Assembly: GCA_910588245.1 (NCBI GenBank)
Contig: CAJUQP010000001.1
Location: 186,001-250,000, forward strand
Direction of reading: 5' to 3'
DNA from: an uncultured Muribaculaceae bacterium
GTDB taxonomy: Bacteria > Bacteroidota > Bacteroidia > Bacteroidales > Muribaculaceae
DNA: 64,000 nucleotides
Part shown: in pieces, positions 17,693-26,621 of the stretch
Layout: every line of letters begins with the position of its first letter
How positions within the stretch are numbered: position 1 is the first letter of the stretch
Position numbers and translations under genes: made by a program
The notes under the pieces: model-generated
What the model was told of the DNA's origin: nothing
What the model saw: only the letters and a program-made list of their open reading frames with translations
The model's database searches: none

Positions 17693-19039
17693 ATGGCAAA
17701 AGTAAACCGCAGATGTTTATTCGGCATAATGACATTGTTCACTTCCATATCTATTATCCACGATACGGCTACAGCTGAGAATATAGTGAGCTTCTCTGGA
17801 AACAAACATAATCCCGTAGAAATCATTCCAGATATCGACACAGGTTTAGATGTCGTTTTTGTCTTAAGAAATACGACAGGAGTCAGCTTCACTTATCAAT
17901 CGGAATCTACATCAGAAGTACGGTTTTATTCTTTCGATAATAGGGGAATTTCGTTCATGACACCGATAGATAATATCACAAAAGATAACAGAAAATATAC
18001 TGTAAATATATTAAATAGTGATTCAGGATATATAATTGAAGAAGATAACAAAGTTTATCGGTTTTGGATAATTAACTATAGCGATAATCCACTGTCGATG
18101 GAATCTATTACTCCTTCAGATTCCTCCGACTGTAATGCAACTGTGATAAAGATTTCCGGGAATGGAGCTCCCATTATATATTATACTATATTAGGACGAA
18201 GGATGATCATCTCAAGAGAAATAGAATCTGTCTATTATACCCTTGAATTCGACAGTGAAACTTCAAGATATATACAGGTCGAGAAAAACAAATTCCTTCC
18301 GTCATTTTCCGACAGAATAACAATCACACCCCCGGTGTATTGCAACACGACATTTTTTATAAACGGCGACAGATTTCTCCGAGAATGGGGACTCGGAATA
18401 TCTTTAGAAAGTGAACCTATAATTACCAATTCGATCGAAGTACATTCCGAAGCAATACCACATATTAAAAAGGAGTATGACACTTCCAACACAATATCCG
18501 ACAACTCCGACTTTATGGGAGGATCAGCACCATTCGATGTCACATTCAAGGGCTATGCCACAGATGCCGCCACATACACTGAATGGCAATTCTCGAGTGA
18601 TGAAAATTTCGAGGATATAACACATAGATTTCATGAAAGTGAGATCGATTATTCATTTACAAAAGAAGGTACAACTTTTGTAAGATTTTCGGCAAGCAAC
18701 AGCGATGGTTCCTGTGAGGCAATATCCAATACTTTTCCTATATGTATTGGCACCTCAGAATTGAAGATACCAAATGCATTCTCTCCTGATGGCGATGGTA
18801 TAAACGATGTGTGGAAAGTGGCATACAGATCTCTCCTGGATTTCGAATGCTCCATATTTGATCGACATGGGCACGAGATATACCGTTTTTCAGATCCCGC
18901 CTCCGGATGGGACGGCAAAAAAAATGGTAAAACTGTCGGCCCAGGAGTCTATTTCTATATAGTGAAAGCAACCGGGGCTGATGGCAGACGTTATAAGAAG
19001 AGCGGAGATATAAACATTATCAATAGAAAAATAAACTGA
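17693..19039 (+). CDS. secreted protein with PKD-like and CHU_C (type IX secretion, type B) domains
   Basis: This 448-residue protein starts with a signal peptide (CLFGIMTLFTSISII then HDTATA). The middle is beta-rich and unassigned. A PKD/Ig-like domain lies before the end (GGSAPFDVTFKGYATDA ... FVRFSASNSDGSCEAISNTF). The last ~90 residues are a gliding-motility-associated C-terminal domain: IPNAFSPDGDGINDVWKV, then IFDRHGHEIYRF, GWDGKKNGKTVGPGVYFYIV. This domain is a sorting signal for the type IX secretion system, so the protein is expected on the cell surface or outside. An alternative start is the ATG at 17669. Confidence 0.85.
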   Translation: MAKVNRRCLFGIMTLFTSISIIHDTATAENIVSFSGNKHNPVEIIPDIDTGLDVVFVLRNTTGVSFTYQSESTSEVRFYSFDNRGISFMTPIDNITKDNRKYTVNILNSDSGYIIEEDNKVYRFWIINYSDNPLSMESITPSDSSDCNATVIKISGNGAPIIYYTILGRRMIISREIESVYYTLEFDSETSRYIQVEKNKFLPSFSDRITITPPVYCNTTFFINGDRFLREWGLGISLESEPIITNSIEVHSEAIPHIKKEYDTSNTISDNSDFMGGSAPFDVTFKGYATDAATYTEWQFSSDENFEDITHRFHESEIDYSFTKEGTTFVRFSASNSDGSCEAISNTFPICIGTSELKIPNAFSPDGDGINDVWKVAYRSLLDFECSIFDRHGHEIYRFSDPASGWDGKKNGKTVGPGVYFYIVKATGADGRRYKKSGDINIINRKIN

Positions 19040-19126
19040 CAATGACCACACATAGTATTTATCGGCAATATCTGAATACAAATTCTCTCAAATTGGCACA
19101 TCGATAAACCACTACAGAAACTAAAA

Positions 19127-22033
19127 ATGGAAAATATATATTCGGCAACCGATTCCGTAGATGTTTACGGAGCTCGCGTACATAATCTAAAGAACATAGA
19201 TGTCACGATACCTCATAATACGTTAAGTGTCGTGACCGGACTGAGCGGATGCGGGAAATCATCACTCGCATTCGATACAATATTCGCTGAAGGACAGAGA
19301 CGTTATATCGAGACATTCTCAGCCTATGCTCGCAATATGCTTGGATCGCTTGAACGTCCTGACGTAGACAAAATCACCGGGCTTTGTCCGGTAATAAGTA
19401 TTGAGCAAAAAACAGTAAACAAAAATCCCCGAAGCACTATAGGCACGACAACCGAGATTTACGACTTTTTTCGTCTTCTTTACGCACGTCTTGGCGAGGC
19501 AAGAAGCTATATATCCGGTAAGCCGATGGTAAAGTATTCGAAAGACAAGATAATATCGCTTCTTCTTGATCAATACAACGACAGGAAAATACAGATTCTT
19601 GCTCCACTTGTGAAGAACAGGAAAGGACACTACAAAGAACTTTTCGAGAATCTCCGGAAAAAAGGATACCTTAATGTGAGAATAGACGGAGTGGTAAAAG
19701 AACTCGTCTACGGTATGAAACTCGACAGATATAAGATTCACTCGGTTGAACTTGTTGTTGACCGCCTACGGGTTAAAGACAACGACGTACAGAGACTGAG
19801 ATCGACAGTAGACGAAGCGCTCCGACAAGGAGGGAAGCAGATGATGGTTCTCGATATGGAGACAGGCAGCGTGCGCCACTACAGTCAGCTCCTTATGGAT
19901 TCTGAGAACGGGATATCATATCCTGAGGCCGCCCCACACAATTTTTCCTTCAATTCTCCCCAGGGGTACTGTCCGAAATGCAAGGGCCTCGGCACTGTGA
20001 ATGTCATAGACGAAGACAAAGTTATTCCAGACAAACGCCTCTCAATATATGAGGGAGGTTTCGCGCCACTCGGGAAATACAAAAATTCCCTGATATTCTG
20101 GCAGCTTGAGGCTATATGCAAGTTGTACGGGAAAACACTCAGGACTCCAATCGAAGAATTACCTCAGGAAGCCATCGATGATATCATGAACGGCACTGAT
20201 CAGAAACTTGATATCCAGAATGCGACACTTTCAACCACATATTATCCCGGCAATTTCGAGGGTCTGGTAAAATATATCGAGATGCAACAGACTGAAGACG
20301 CCGGTTCTTCAGCCAATAAATGGAGCGGTCAATTCTTTTCCACAGCGGTCTGTCCTGAATGCGGCGGACAACGCCTCAATAAAGTCGCCCTCAACTATTT
20401 TATCGATAATAAAAACATTGCAGATGTCGCATCAATGGATATCTCAGAACTTTATGAATGGTCGATGTCGCTTGAAGAGAAGATAGAACCTGACAGGAGA
20501 GTAGTCGCACATGAGGTGCTCAAAGAAATCAATGGAAGACTTAGATTTCTTCTTGATGTCGGACTTGACTATCTCTCGCTCAACAGAAGCAGCGCGAGCC
20601 TGAGTGGCGGAGAGAGCCAACGCATACGGCTCGCCACTCAGATCGGTTCAAAACTGGTAAATGTGCTTTATATACTCGACGAACCCTCGATAGGACTGCA
20701 TCAACGCGACAACGTAAGGCTAATCAACAGCCTAAAACAGTTAAGGGATTCCGGCAACTCGATTATAGTCGTAGAACACGACAAAGATATTATGGAGGAG
20801 GCGGATTATATTGTCGATATTGGTCCCGGTGCTGGTCGTCATGGAGGAGAGGTGGTTTTCCAGGGCAAAGTTGCCGATCTCAAGAAAACACATACCCTGA
20901 CCGCTTCCTACCTCAGCGGACAACGCTCTATCGCCATACCTGACAGAAGACGTGAAGGCAATGGGAAATATCTTGAAATAAAAGGTGCTTCCGGACATAA
21001 CCTCAAATCTGTTGACCTCAAGCTTCCTTTGGGTAAATTCATATGCGTCACAGGTGTGAGCGGTAGCGGTAAATCCTCACTTATCAACGGCACACTTCAT
21101 CCGCTGTTAAGCCAGAAATTCTATCGCTCGCTCCAGGAGCCTCTCCCATATCTTTCCGTGTCGGGCATTGAGAATATCGACAAGGTCGTGACAGTCGACC
21201 AATCGCCACTCGGGCGATCTCCGCGCTCCAATCCCGCCACATATACCGGCGTATTCGCCGACATCCGCAAGCTCTTCGTAGAACTTCCCGACTCAAAAAT
21301 AAGAGGATATAAACCTGGGCGTTTCTCTTTCAATGTATCGGGAGGAAGATGCGAGACATGTAAAGGAAACGGCTACCGCACCATCGAGATGAATTTCCTT
21401 CCCGATGTTCTCGTGCCCTGCGAGACATGCCACGGGAAACGATACAACCGCGAGACCCTTGAGGTCAGGTTCAAAGGGAAATCAATCGCGGATGTACTCG
21501 AGATGACAGTAAACCAGGCTGTAGATTTTTTTGAGCATGTTCCGTCAATCTTAAAGAAAATCAAGGTACTACAGGATATAGGGCTGGGATACATCAAACT
21601 TGGACAACCATCAAGCACTTTGAGTGGCGGCGAGAATCAAAGGGTCAAACTTGCTACCGAACTTGCAAAAAAAGACACCGGAAAGACTCTTTTCATTCTT
21701 GACGAACCGACCACAGGTCTTCATTTCGAAGATATAAACGTTCTTCTGGCAGTTATAAACCGTCTTGCCGACAAAGGCAATACTATTGTTGTCATCGAGC
21801 ATAATCTCGACGTGATAAAGTCTGCCGACTATGTCATAGACCTCGGTCCGGAAGGAGGTAGGGACGGTGGACTTATAATAGCTCAAGGCACTCCGGAAGA
21901 AGTTGCAGAGACCAATACACATACTGCTGTATTCTTGAAAAAAGAACTTCAAGAAAGTGCCCGAAATCAGTCAACACAAACTTCCTCACGACCTCAGAAA
22001 CGTCGAACTAAGCAACGTGCAGATACCGACTGA
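19127..22033 (+). CDS. uvrA: UvrA paralogue (excinuclease ABC subunit A)
   Basis: UvrA finds damaged DNA and loads UvrB in nucleotide excision repair. This 968-residue copy has both ABC modules: Walker A GLSGCGKSSLAFDT near residue 38, signature LSGGESQRIRLA, and a second Walker A VSGSGKSSLI with signature LSGGENQRVKLA. A region able to bind UvrB is present. The second zinc finger is complete (CETCKGNG ... CETCHGKRY). In the first zinc module the CxxC that normally precedes the SFN motif is absent (SYPEAAPHNFSFN), while CPKC follows. The carboxyl end is basic (RPQKRRTKQR). A second uvrA is at 34791. Confidence 0.93.
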   Translation: MENIYSATDSVDVYGARVHNLKNIDVTIPHNTLSVVTGLSGCGKSSLAFDTIFAEGQRRYIETFSAYARNMLGSLERPDVDKITGLCPVISIEQKTVNKNPRSTIGTTTEIYDFFRLLYARLGEARSYISGKPMVKYSKDKIISLLLDQYNDRKIQILAPLVKNRKGHYKELFENLRKKGYLNVRIDGVVKELVYGMKLDRYKIHSVELVVDRLRVKDNDVQRLRSTVDEALRQGGKQMMVLDMETGSVRHYSQLLMDSENGISYPEAAPHNFSFNSPQGYCPKCKGLGTVNVIDEDKVIPDKRLSIYEGGFAPLGKYKNSLIFWQLEAICKLYGKTLRTPIEELPQEAIDDIMNGTDQKLDIQNATLSTTYYPGNFEGLVKYIEMQQTEDAGSSANKWSGQFFSTAVCPECGGQRLNKVALNYFIDNKNIADVASMDISELYEWSMSLEEKIEPDRRVVAHEVLKEINGRLRFLLDVGLDYLSLNRSSASLSGGESQRIRLATQIGSKLVNVLYILDEPSIGLHQRDNVRLINSLKQLRDSGNSIIVVEHDKDIMEEADYIVDIGPGAGRHGGEVVFQGKVADLKKTHTLTASYLSGQRSIAIPDRRREGNGKYLEIKGASGHNLKSVDLKLPLGKFICVTGVSGSGKSSLINGTLHPLLSQKFYRSLQEPLPYLSVSGIENIDKVVTVDQSPLGRSPRSNPATYTGVFADIRKLFVELPDSKIRGYKPGRFSFNVSGGRCETCKGNGYRTIEMNFLPDVLVPCETCHGKRYNRETLEVRFKGKSIADVLEMTVNQAVDFFEHVPSILKKIKVLQDIGLGYIKLGQPSSTLSGGENQRVKLATELAKKDTGKTLFILDEPTTGLHFEDINVLLAVINRLADKGNTIVVIEHNLDVIKSADYVIDLGPEGGRDGGLIIAQGTPEEVAETNTHTAVFLKKELQESARNQSTQTSSRPQKRRTKQRADTD

Positions 22034-22041
22034 CAAAAAAC

Positions 22042-22087
22042 TATGATAACGGCATCAGGAACATCACATCCTGGTGCCGTTATCATA
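22042..22087. terminator. hairpin after the first uvrA
   Basis: TATGATAACGGCATCAGGA (22042-22060) pairs with TCCTGGTGCCGTTATCATA (22069-22087), 19 bp with one G-T pair and an 8-nt loop. It begins 9 bp after the stop codon. There is no following T-run, so termination may be only partial. Confidence 0.65.
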
Positions 22088-22284
22088 TGCCGGTGGTGGA
22101 ATAAATACAAGAACCGTGGCTGCAATATTATATTTGTAAATAATTTGAAAAAAGAATAGCTCAGGGCTCTCCCATCTACCTCCCACTATTCACACATAAT
22201 CTATATTATGTTAAATAACATCGACTGTTTTCATTTTTCCAATATTTTTTTATTCCATCCTTATTAATTTTCATTTCTTTTTAT

Positions 22285-22292
22285 TAAATTTG
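22285..22292 (+). promoter_or_regulatory. -7 box upstream of the AlbA_2 protein
   Basis: TAAATTTG matches the Bacteroidetes -7 element. No exact TTTG is found 19-21 bp upstream. If used, it gives a leader of about 135 nt. Confidence 0.4.
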
Positions 22293-22434
22293 TAGCTATC
22301 AAACCTTGATGTGCCTGTAATATATCCTACAGCTCTCATGTTTAGGCTTTTTTATTATTCAGCCTTAATATCTGCCATGTAAATTGTATGCGGCCGTCAA
22401 AACTTGATATTATTCATTAAACATTTTTACAAAT

Positions 22435-25400
22435 ATGCTATCTACCGAACTTAAACAAGGCCGGACATACCAGTTCGATGTTATTAAAAACAAATCATCA
22501 AGGAAATTCTATAAGATTGCAACCGACGATGGTATTGAATTTTCTTTGCAGAAATTCAAATTCCAACATGGCCTTCCCATTCCTGATTTTATAGATTGTT
22601 ATGTGAAATCCACCGACCCTCTCACTCTCGGACAAGACATTTCTGTTTTCATCAAGGAGTTTTATAAGGAAGGTGAAGATTATGATTTCAAAATTAAAGC
22701 TATAAAGACTGATATTTCAAAAGTATACGAACTGGAAGATGAGCATGATCTCTGCTTCAGGCTATATAATGCGCCAGAATCACTTTCGATAGGCAACCGC
22801 GTGAAATGTAAGGTCCTTAGGATCAGAGGGGTTAATGTAAATCTTACTTATGTAGGCACCCTGACTACAAAACTTCCGCTGGAATTCATCGATATTAAAG
22901 GATGGCTTAACGCAGCAGGAATCTCTCCATCACTCGAAAGACTAAACATACTCGACACACAATACCGGAAACTCCTCGATTCACTACCGGAATATCATTC
23001 TTGCCTTCAGAAATATGACAGAGGTGACGCTTCATGGATAATTGAGCTTTTACATGCAACATCGTCAAACATAACTGACCGTCTCATAGAAAGTAAAGAT
23101 GACAGATGCAGACTGTCAAAGACTGTCAATCGAATGATGCTTGCGCGCCGAATTGCCTTGTATATTCTTGAAGAATCGGATTTCCTTAGAAACTGTAATG
23201 CCGACCAAAGGCAGATCTTACAATCTAAACTGTCAGATCAGGTTGAACTGTTCGATCAATATGGACAGGCCGCCTCGAAAATTTTCAACAAAACAGACGA
23301 GGATTATATCGATCAGATGTTTGGGCGCCTAAAGGAAGCCGGTTATCTCTACAAGCCATCACGCCAGTTCAGGATAATGATGACGATCCTTAAACTGCGT
23401 CCTGAGTTAATCAACTCCAGGATGGGCGAACTTTTCGACGCTCTGCATAACTGGGAACTTTCAAACTGGCAAAGCGAGCCATTCCGAGGCGCACTCGTGC
23501 AGCAACTCCAGATCTTCATAAAAGAGAACTCCGGATTGATAAACATGCTTCCTACCAACGACTCGGCAGACGACAACAAGACAATCATCCGTATAATTCT
23601 CGCCATAGCAGTGCAGAGCATTCTTGCCACAGATTCAGACGATGTGGATCTCCCTGTGAACCGCGCCATGCTCTACCGATACATCTCGTATCTGTATCCC
23701 CAAAACATACGTCATCTCCTCGACAAAGGGATCGACTCCATTCTCGGATTTGAAAGACCGGCAGAATTCAATTGGAACGACACGGAGCATCCTACTCTTC
23801 TGATGCTGAAATCATCCCATCCCTACCTTGCCGGAGAAGAGAGGAATAATCTTGTAAAAACATACACCACCTCAAAAGCTTCCATAAATCTCAGGCAAGG
23901 AAACATACATATTGTAGCCAGAGGAGCGGATCCTGAAACGACAGCCATCCCAAACACTCTTGTTGAATGGCTACATCCACGCATCTCCCTCGCAGACGAT
24001 ATTAAAGCGCAGATTGGCAAGAAACCGAAAGACCTCAATATCTATCGCAGACTTTGGGATGATGTGGCATGGTCGATTTTCGGTGAGGAGGAATCTGCCG
24101 GGAAAAAAATTACAAAAATTAAGCCTTATAACGGAGAGGAAGTAAGGGTATTCATTGATGATGTCAGAATACTTAATACGGGAAAGGAGAAACAACGGCT
24201 ACAATTTCATTGCACCATCTGCGATGATCTCTATTTCGGAGAAGGATGGATGCCCTGTGATTCACTGCACATGCTCGGGTGGCTGACATACCGCGACATT
24301 CCCTGCAACTATAATGGATCGCTGCGTTTTGCTCAGGACAGCAATGGTGCTCCCCTACTCTTTCCTGCCATTGTGATCATAAAAGACGATGGAATGGAAT
24401 TCTCAATGAAATCACAGATAGAGGATTTTCTGCTTGAGAATTCATGGCCCGGTGAGGAAAGCGCCTGTATCGTGACACATTTCGACCGTCTCAACAATTG
24501 CTGGCTCTGCCTCTCAGAGATAGGATGCACTTATAAAGTGATATGCGATGAGACTACAGATGGACTCTCTGAGGGGATGCTTGTTAGGATAAGACACGTA
24601 GAACCTGAACATTCAGTCGGCCTGACTCAGTTCTTCATAGGAGAGATGTCTGACAATCAGGAGAACCTTCCATTGATGATAAAGAAAGAGAACTGTCTGT
24701 CAAACCTTATGCAAGGAATCGGGGAACCTGCCGACAATGAGATGGATATCAATTCGGAAGTCGTGGAGATAGAGGAAGTGATGTCGAGAGATGAGTTGAC
24801 AGAAATCATTTACATGTATCAGAGATTCGCATATTCTGAAAAAGAATATACCATGGCGTTCAATTATCTCGGTTTTGCATCCATACTCTGCCGCATAGCT
24901 GAAAACCAGCAGCTCCTGAAAGAGATATCCACCCACATGGAACTTCTTATGCTCCTTCAGGATTTCGGAAGAAACCAGAAGGTAAATATCGAATGGCTTG
25001 AACAATGTGAGGGAAAAGTCATATCGGCGCCTCTGCTGGAACGCCTTCACACAAGGCTGAGAATAGTGGCCAATCTCGACATGAACGAGAATGCCGAATG
25101 GCTTTGGAATCTTAGAAAAAAGCCCCGCAACGACACCGAAAGGGAACTGGCGTCGCTCGTGCTTTCCTATAATATGATGCCTCGGGAGATGGAGAAAACA
25201 CGAAAAGAGGTGATGAAAGAGATCTCGACATTACTGAATGTCAACAGCACTTTCTCCGATTCCAAATATTACGGCGACGAGTCGCAGACCGTGGAATTCA
25301 AGAGTAGCCTGATATACTCCACCCACGGAGGCTCTCGGCCTGACGTCAAAGAGCAGATGTTTGAGATAGTACATACCATCTGTGGATTCATGAACGCCCG

Positions 25401-26535
25401 CGGAGGTACGCTTTTCATAGGAGTAAACGATTCTGGATATGAGAACGGGCTCAATGACGATCTGGCATACCGGGAAGCCCACGGACAGAAAGCAACCATT
25501 GACGCGATGATTGTTGAGCTGCAGAATCATCTTGACAGGGTAATGCCAAAACATGCCAAAGACCATTGGGAAATCCAGTCAGATCCTGAATCGAAAAAAG
25601 GCGTGATAATGGTTAAGGTGCTTCCCGTGGAAGAGCCTGTGGAATACGAAGGTGTGATTTACGTAAGATCCAGCTCAACTACAAAACCGCGTCTTGACGA
25701 ACAGAGGGATGAATTCATAAAGAACCGAAGCCACAACTATGCACTACTGATGAAGATATGGGGAGTTGGCGATCAGACCGCGGATTCAGGCAATCCAACG
25801 GATGCTCTCGAGGTACCAATGCCATCAGGCGATTCCACACCACAAGAGATCGTCGACATACCGGCACCAACAGACGATAGACCCGACATGCCCCAGGATG
25901 CCACAACGGATATCCCTGCCATATCCACAGGGAGACATCGCATGAATGTGCTACATTCCTACGAGCTTAATTTCGTGACGCCTGCCTTCTTCCTTTATTT
26001 CAACAACGATAATACAATCGTATATTCTCCCGACGACGCTTATCTCGATTATGAACCTGGCTGCCGTCTTGCACTCGCTGTGCTTGACAGGGAAAAAGAC
26101 GGATTCCTTGTTTTATGTTATTCCGACGGAAACATCGTTAAAACTCCTCTCTCTTCCTTCTCCCTCCTTTCAGGAAGGGAAAGCCGGAATTTCCGAAATG
26201 ATTCCTCACTTGATTTCGTAAATATCGCAGGAGCGGGAAACTATCTTCTAAGCGTTGTCAGGTCATCATTCGGGGCATTATTCTACAGAATTGATCCTCT
26301 GGCGGACATTGCCGAATCAGATACCCTCACAGCCTTAGGCGAGAAGGTATGCGATAATCCCTACACAATCCTTGCCCAGGAGATTATCACATCTGATAAG
26401 CTTCCCTTCTTCGATCTTGAGGCGATCGGAAAGGAGAGCCGTTTCTATGGCATACCTCTTCCTCAAGGCGATGGTACACTTACAGTACAGGAAAGAATAG
26501 ATAAACTTCTAAATCCGGTAGCACATGCCGAATGA
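22435..26535 (+). CDS. 1366-residue multidomain protein with AlbA_2 (Schlafen-type) domain
   Basis: I do not recognise this protein as a whole. Residues 1-75 and 80-140 look like beta-rich OB/S1-like units (QGRTYQFDVIKN ... and GNRVKCKVLRIRGVNVNLTYVG). A long helical region follows, then another beta-rich segment near residues 570-750. An AlbA_2 domain spans about 945-1075: TVEFKSSLI, GFMNARGGTLFIGVNDSG and VIYVRSSSTTKPRL are its signature strands. A Pro/Thr/Asp-rich linker (about 1112-1165) leads to a C-terminal region resembling a gyrase-A C-terminal blade (FLVLCYSDGNIVKTPLSSF, ~1215). AlbA_2 domains bind nucleic acid; some relatives are RNA nucleases or regulators. No signal peptide is present. 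Confidence 0.8.
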   Translation: MLSTELKQGRTYQFDVIKNKSSRKFYKIATDDGIEFSLQKFKFQHGLPIPDFIDCYVKSTDPLTLGQDISVFIKEFYKEGEDYDFKIKAIKTDISKVYELEDEHDLCFRLYNAPESLSIGNRVKCKVLRIRGVNVNLTYVGTLTTKLPLEFIDIKGWLNAAGISPSLERLNILDTQYRKLLDSLPEYHSCLQKYDRGDASWIIELLHATSSNITDRLIESKDDRCRLSKTVNRMMLARRIALYILEESDFLRNCNADQRQILQSKLSDQVELFDQYGQAASKIFNKTDEDYIDQMFGRLKEAGYLYKPSRQFRIMMTILKLRPELINSRMGELFDALHNWELSNWQSEPFRGALVQQLQIFIKENSGLINMLPTNDSADDNKTIIRIILAIAVQSILATDSDDVDLPVNRAMLYRYISYLYPQNIRHLLDKGIDSILGFERPAEFNWNDTEHPTLLMLKSSHPYLAGEERNNLVKTYTTSKASINLRQGNIHIVARGADPETTAIPNTLVEWLHPRISLADDIKAQIGKKPKDLNIYRRLWDDVAWSIFGEEESAGKKITKIKPYNGEEVRVFIDDVRILNTGKEKQRLQFHCTICDDLYFGEGWMPCDSLHMLGWLTYRDIPCNYNGSLRFAQDSNGAPLLFPAIVIIKDDGMEFSMKSQIEDFLLENSWPGEESACIVTHFDRLNNCWLCLSEIGCTYKVICDETTDGLSEGMLVRIRHVEPEHSVGLTQFFIGEMSDNQENLPLMIKKENCLSNLMQGIGEPADNEMDINSEVVEIEEVMSRDELTEIIYMYQRFAYSEKEYTMAFNYLGFASILCRIAENQQLLKEISTHMELLMLLQDFGRNQKVNIEWLEQCEGKVISAPLLERLHTRLRIVANLDMNENAEWLWNLRKKPRNDTERELASLVLSYNMMPREMEKTRKEVMKEISTLLNVNSTFSDSKYYGDESQTVEFKSSLIYSTHGGSRPDVKEQMFEIVHTICGFMNARGGTLFIGVNDSGYENGLNDDLAYREAHGQKATIDAMIVELQNHLDRVMPKHAKDHWEIQSDPESKKGVIMVKVLPVEEPVEYEGVIYVRSSSTTKPRLDEQRDEFIKNRSHNYALLMKIWGVGDQTADSGNPTDALEVPMPSGDSTPQEIVDIPAPTDDRPDMPQDATTDIPAISTGRHRMNVLHSYELNFVTPAFFLYFNNDNTIVYSPDDAYLDYEPGCRLALAVLDREKDGFLVLCYSDGNIVKTPLSSFSLLSGRESRNFRNDSSLDFVNIAGAGNYLLSVVRSSFGALFYRIDPLADIAESDTLTALGEKVCDNPYTILAQEIITSDKLPFFDLEAIGKESRFYGIPLPQGDGTLTVQERIDKLLNPVAHAE

Positions 26536-26551
26536 CCTGCAACGATATAAA

Positions 26552-26601
26552 AAAACAATGATCCGGCACTGCTTGCGCTTAGAGTGCCGGATCATTGTTT
26601 T
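26552..26601. terminator. strong bidirectional terminator
   Basis: AAACAATGATCCGGCAC (26553-26569) pairs perfectly with GTGCCGGATCATTGTTT (26584-26600), extended by one more A-T pair. A-runs on one side and T-runs on the other allow it to end both the AlbA_2 gene and the convergent MurF-like gene. Confidence 0.88.
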
Positions 26602-26621
26602 ATATCCAGAGGGTTGCCTCG

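Larger units (their letters stand above)
22034..22434. other. intergenic region between uvrA and the AlbA_2 protein
   Basis: This 401-bp AT-rich gap contains a hairpin just after uvrA (22042-22087), a -7 box (22285-22292), and a weak AGGCT/AGCCT stem (22344-22365) in what would be the leader of the next gene. No open frame of interest is present. Confidence 0.55.

Noticed and set aside
19127..22033. First uvrA as an assembly duplicate of the second
   Set aside because: The two proteins differ throughout the middle domains and in length, and lie in different contexts.
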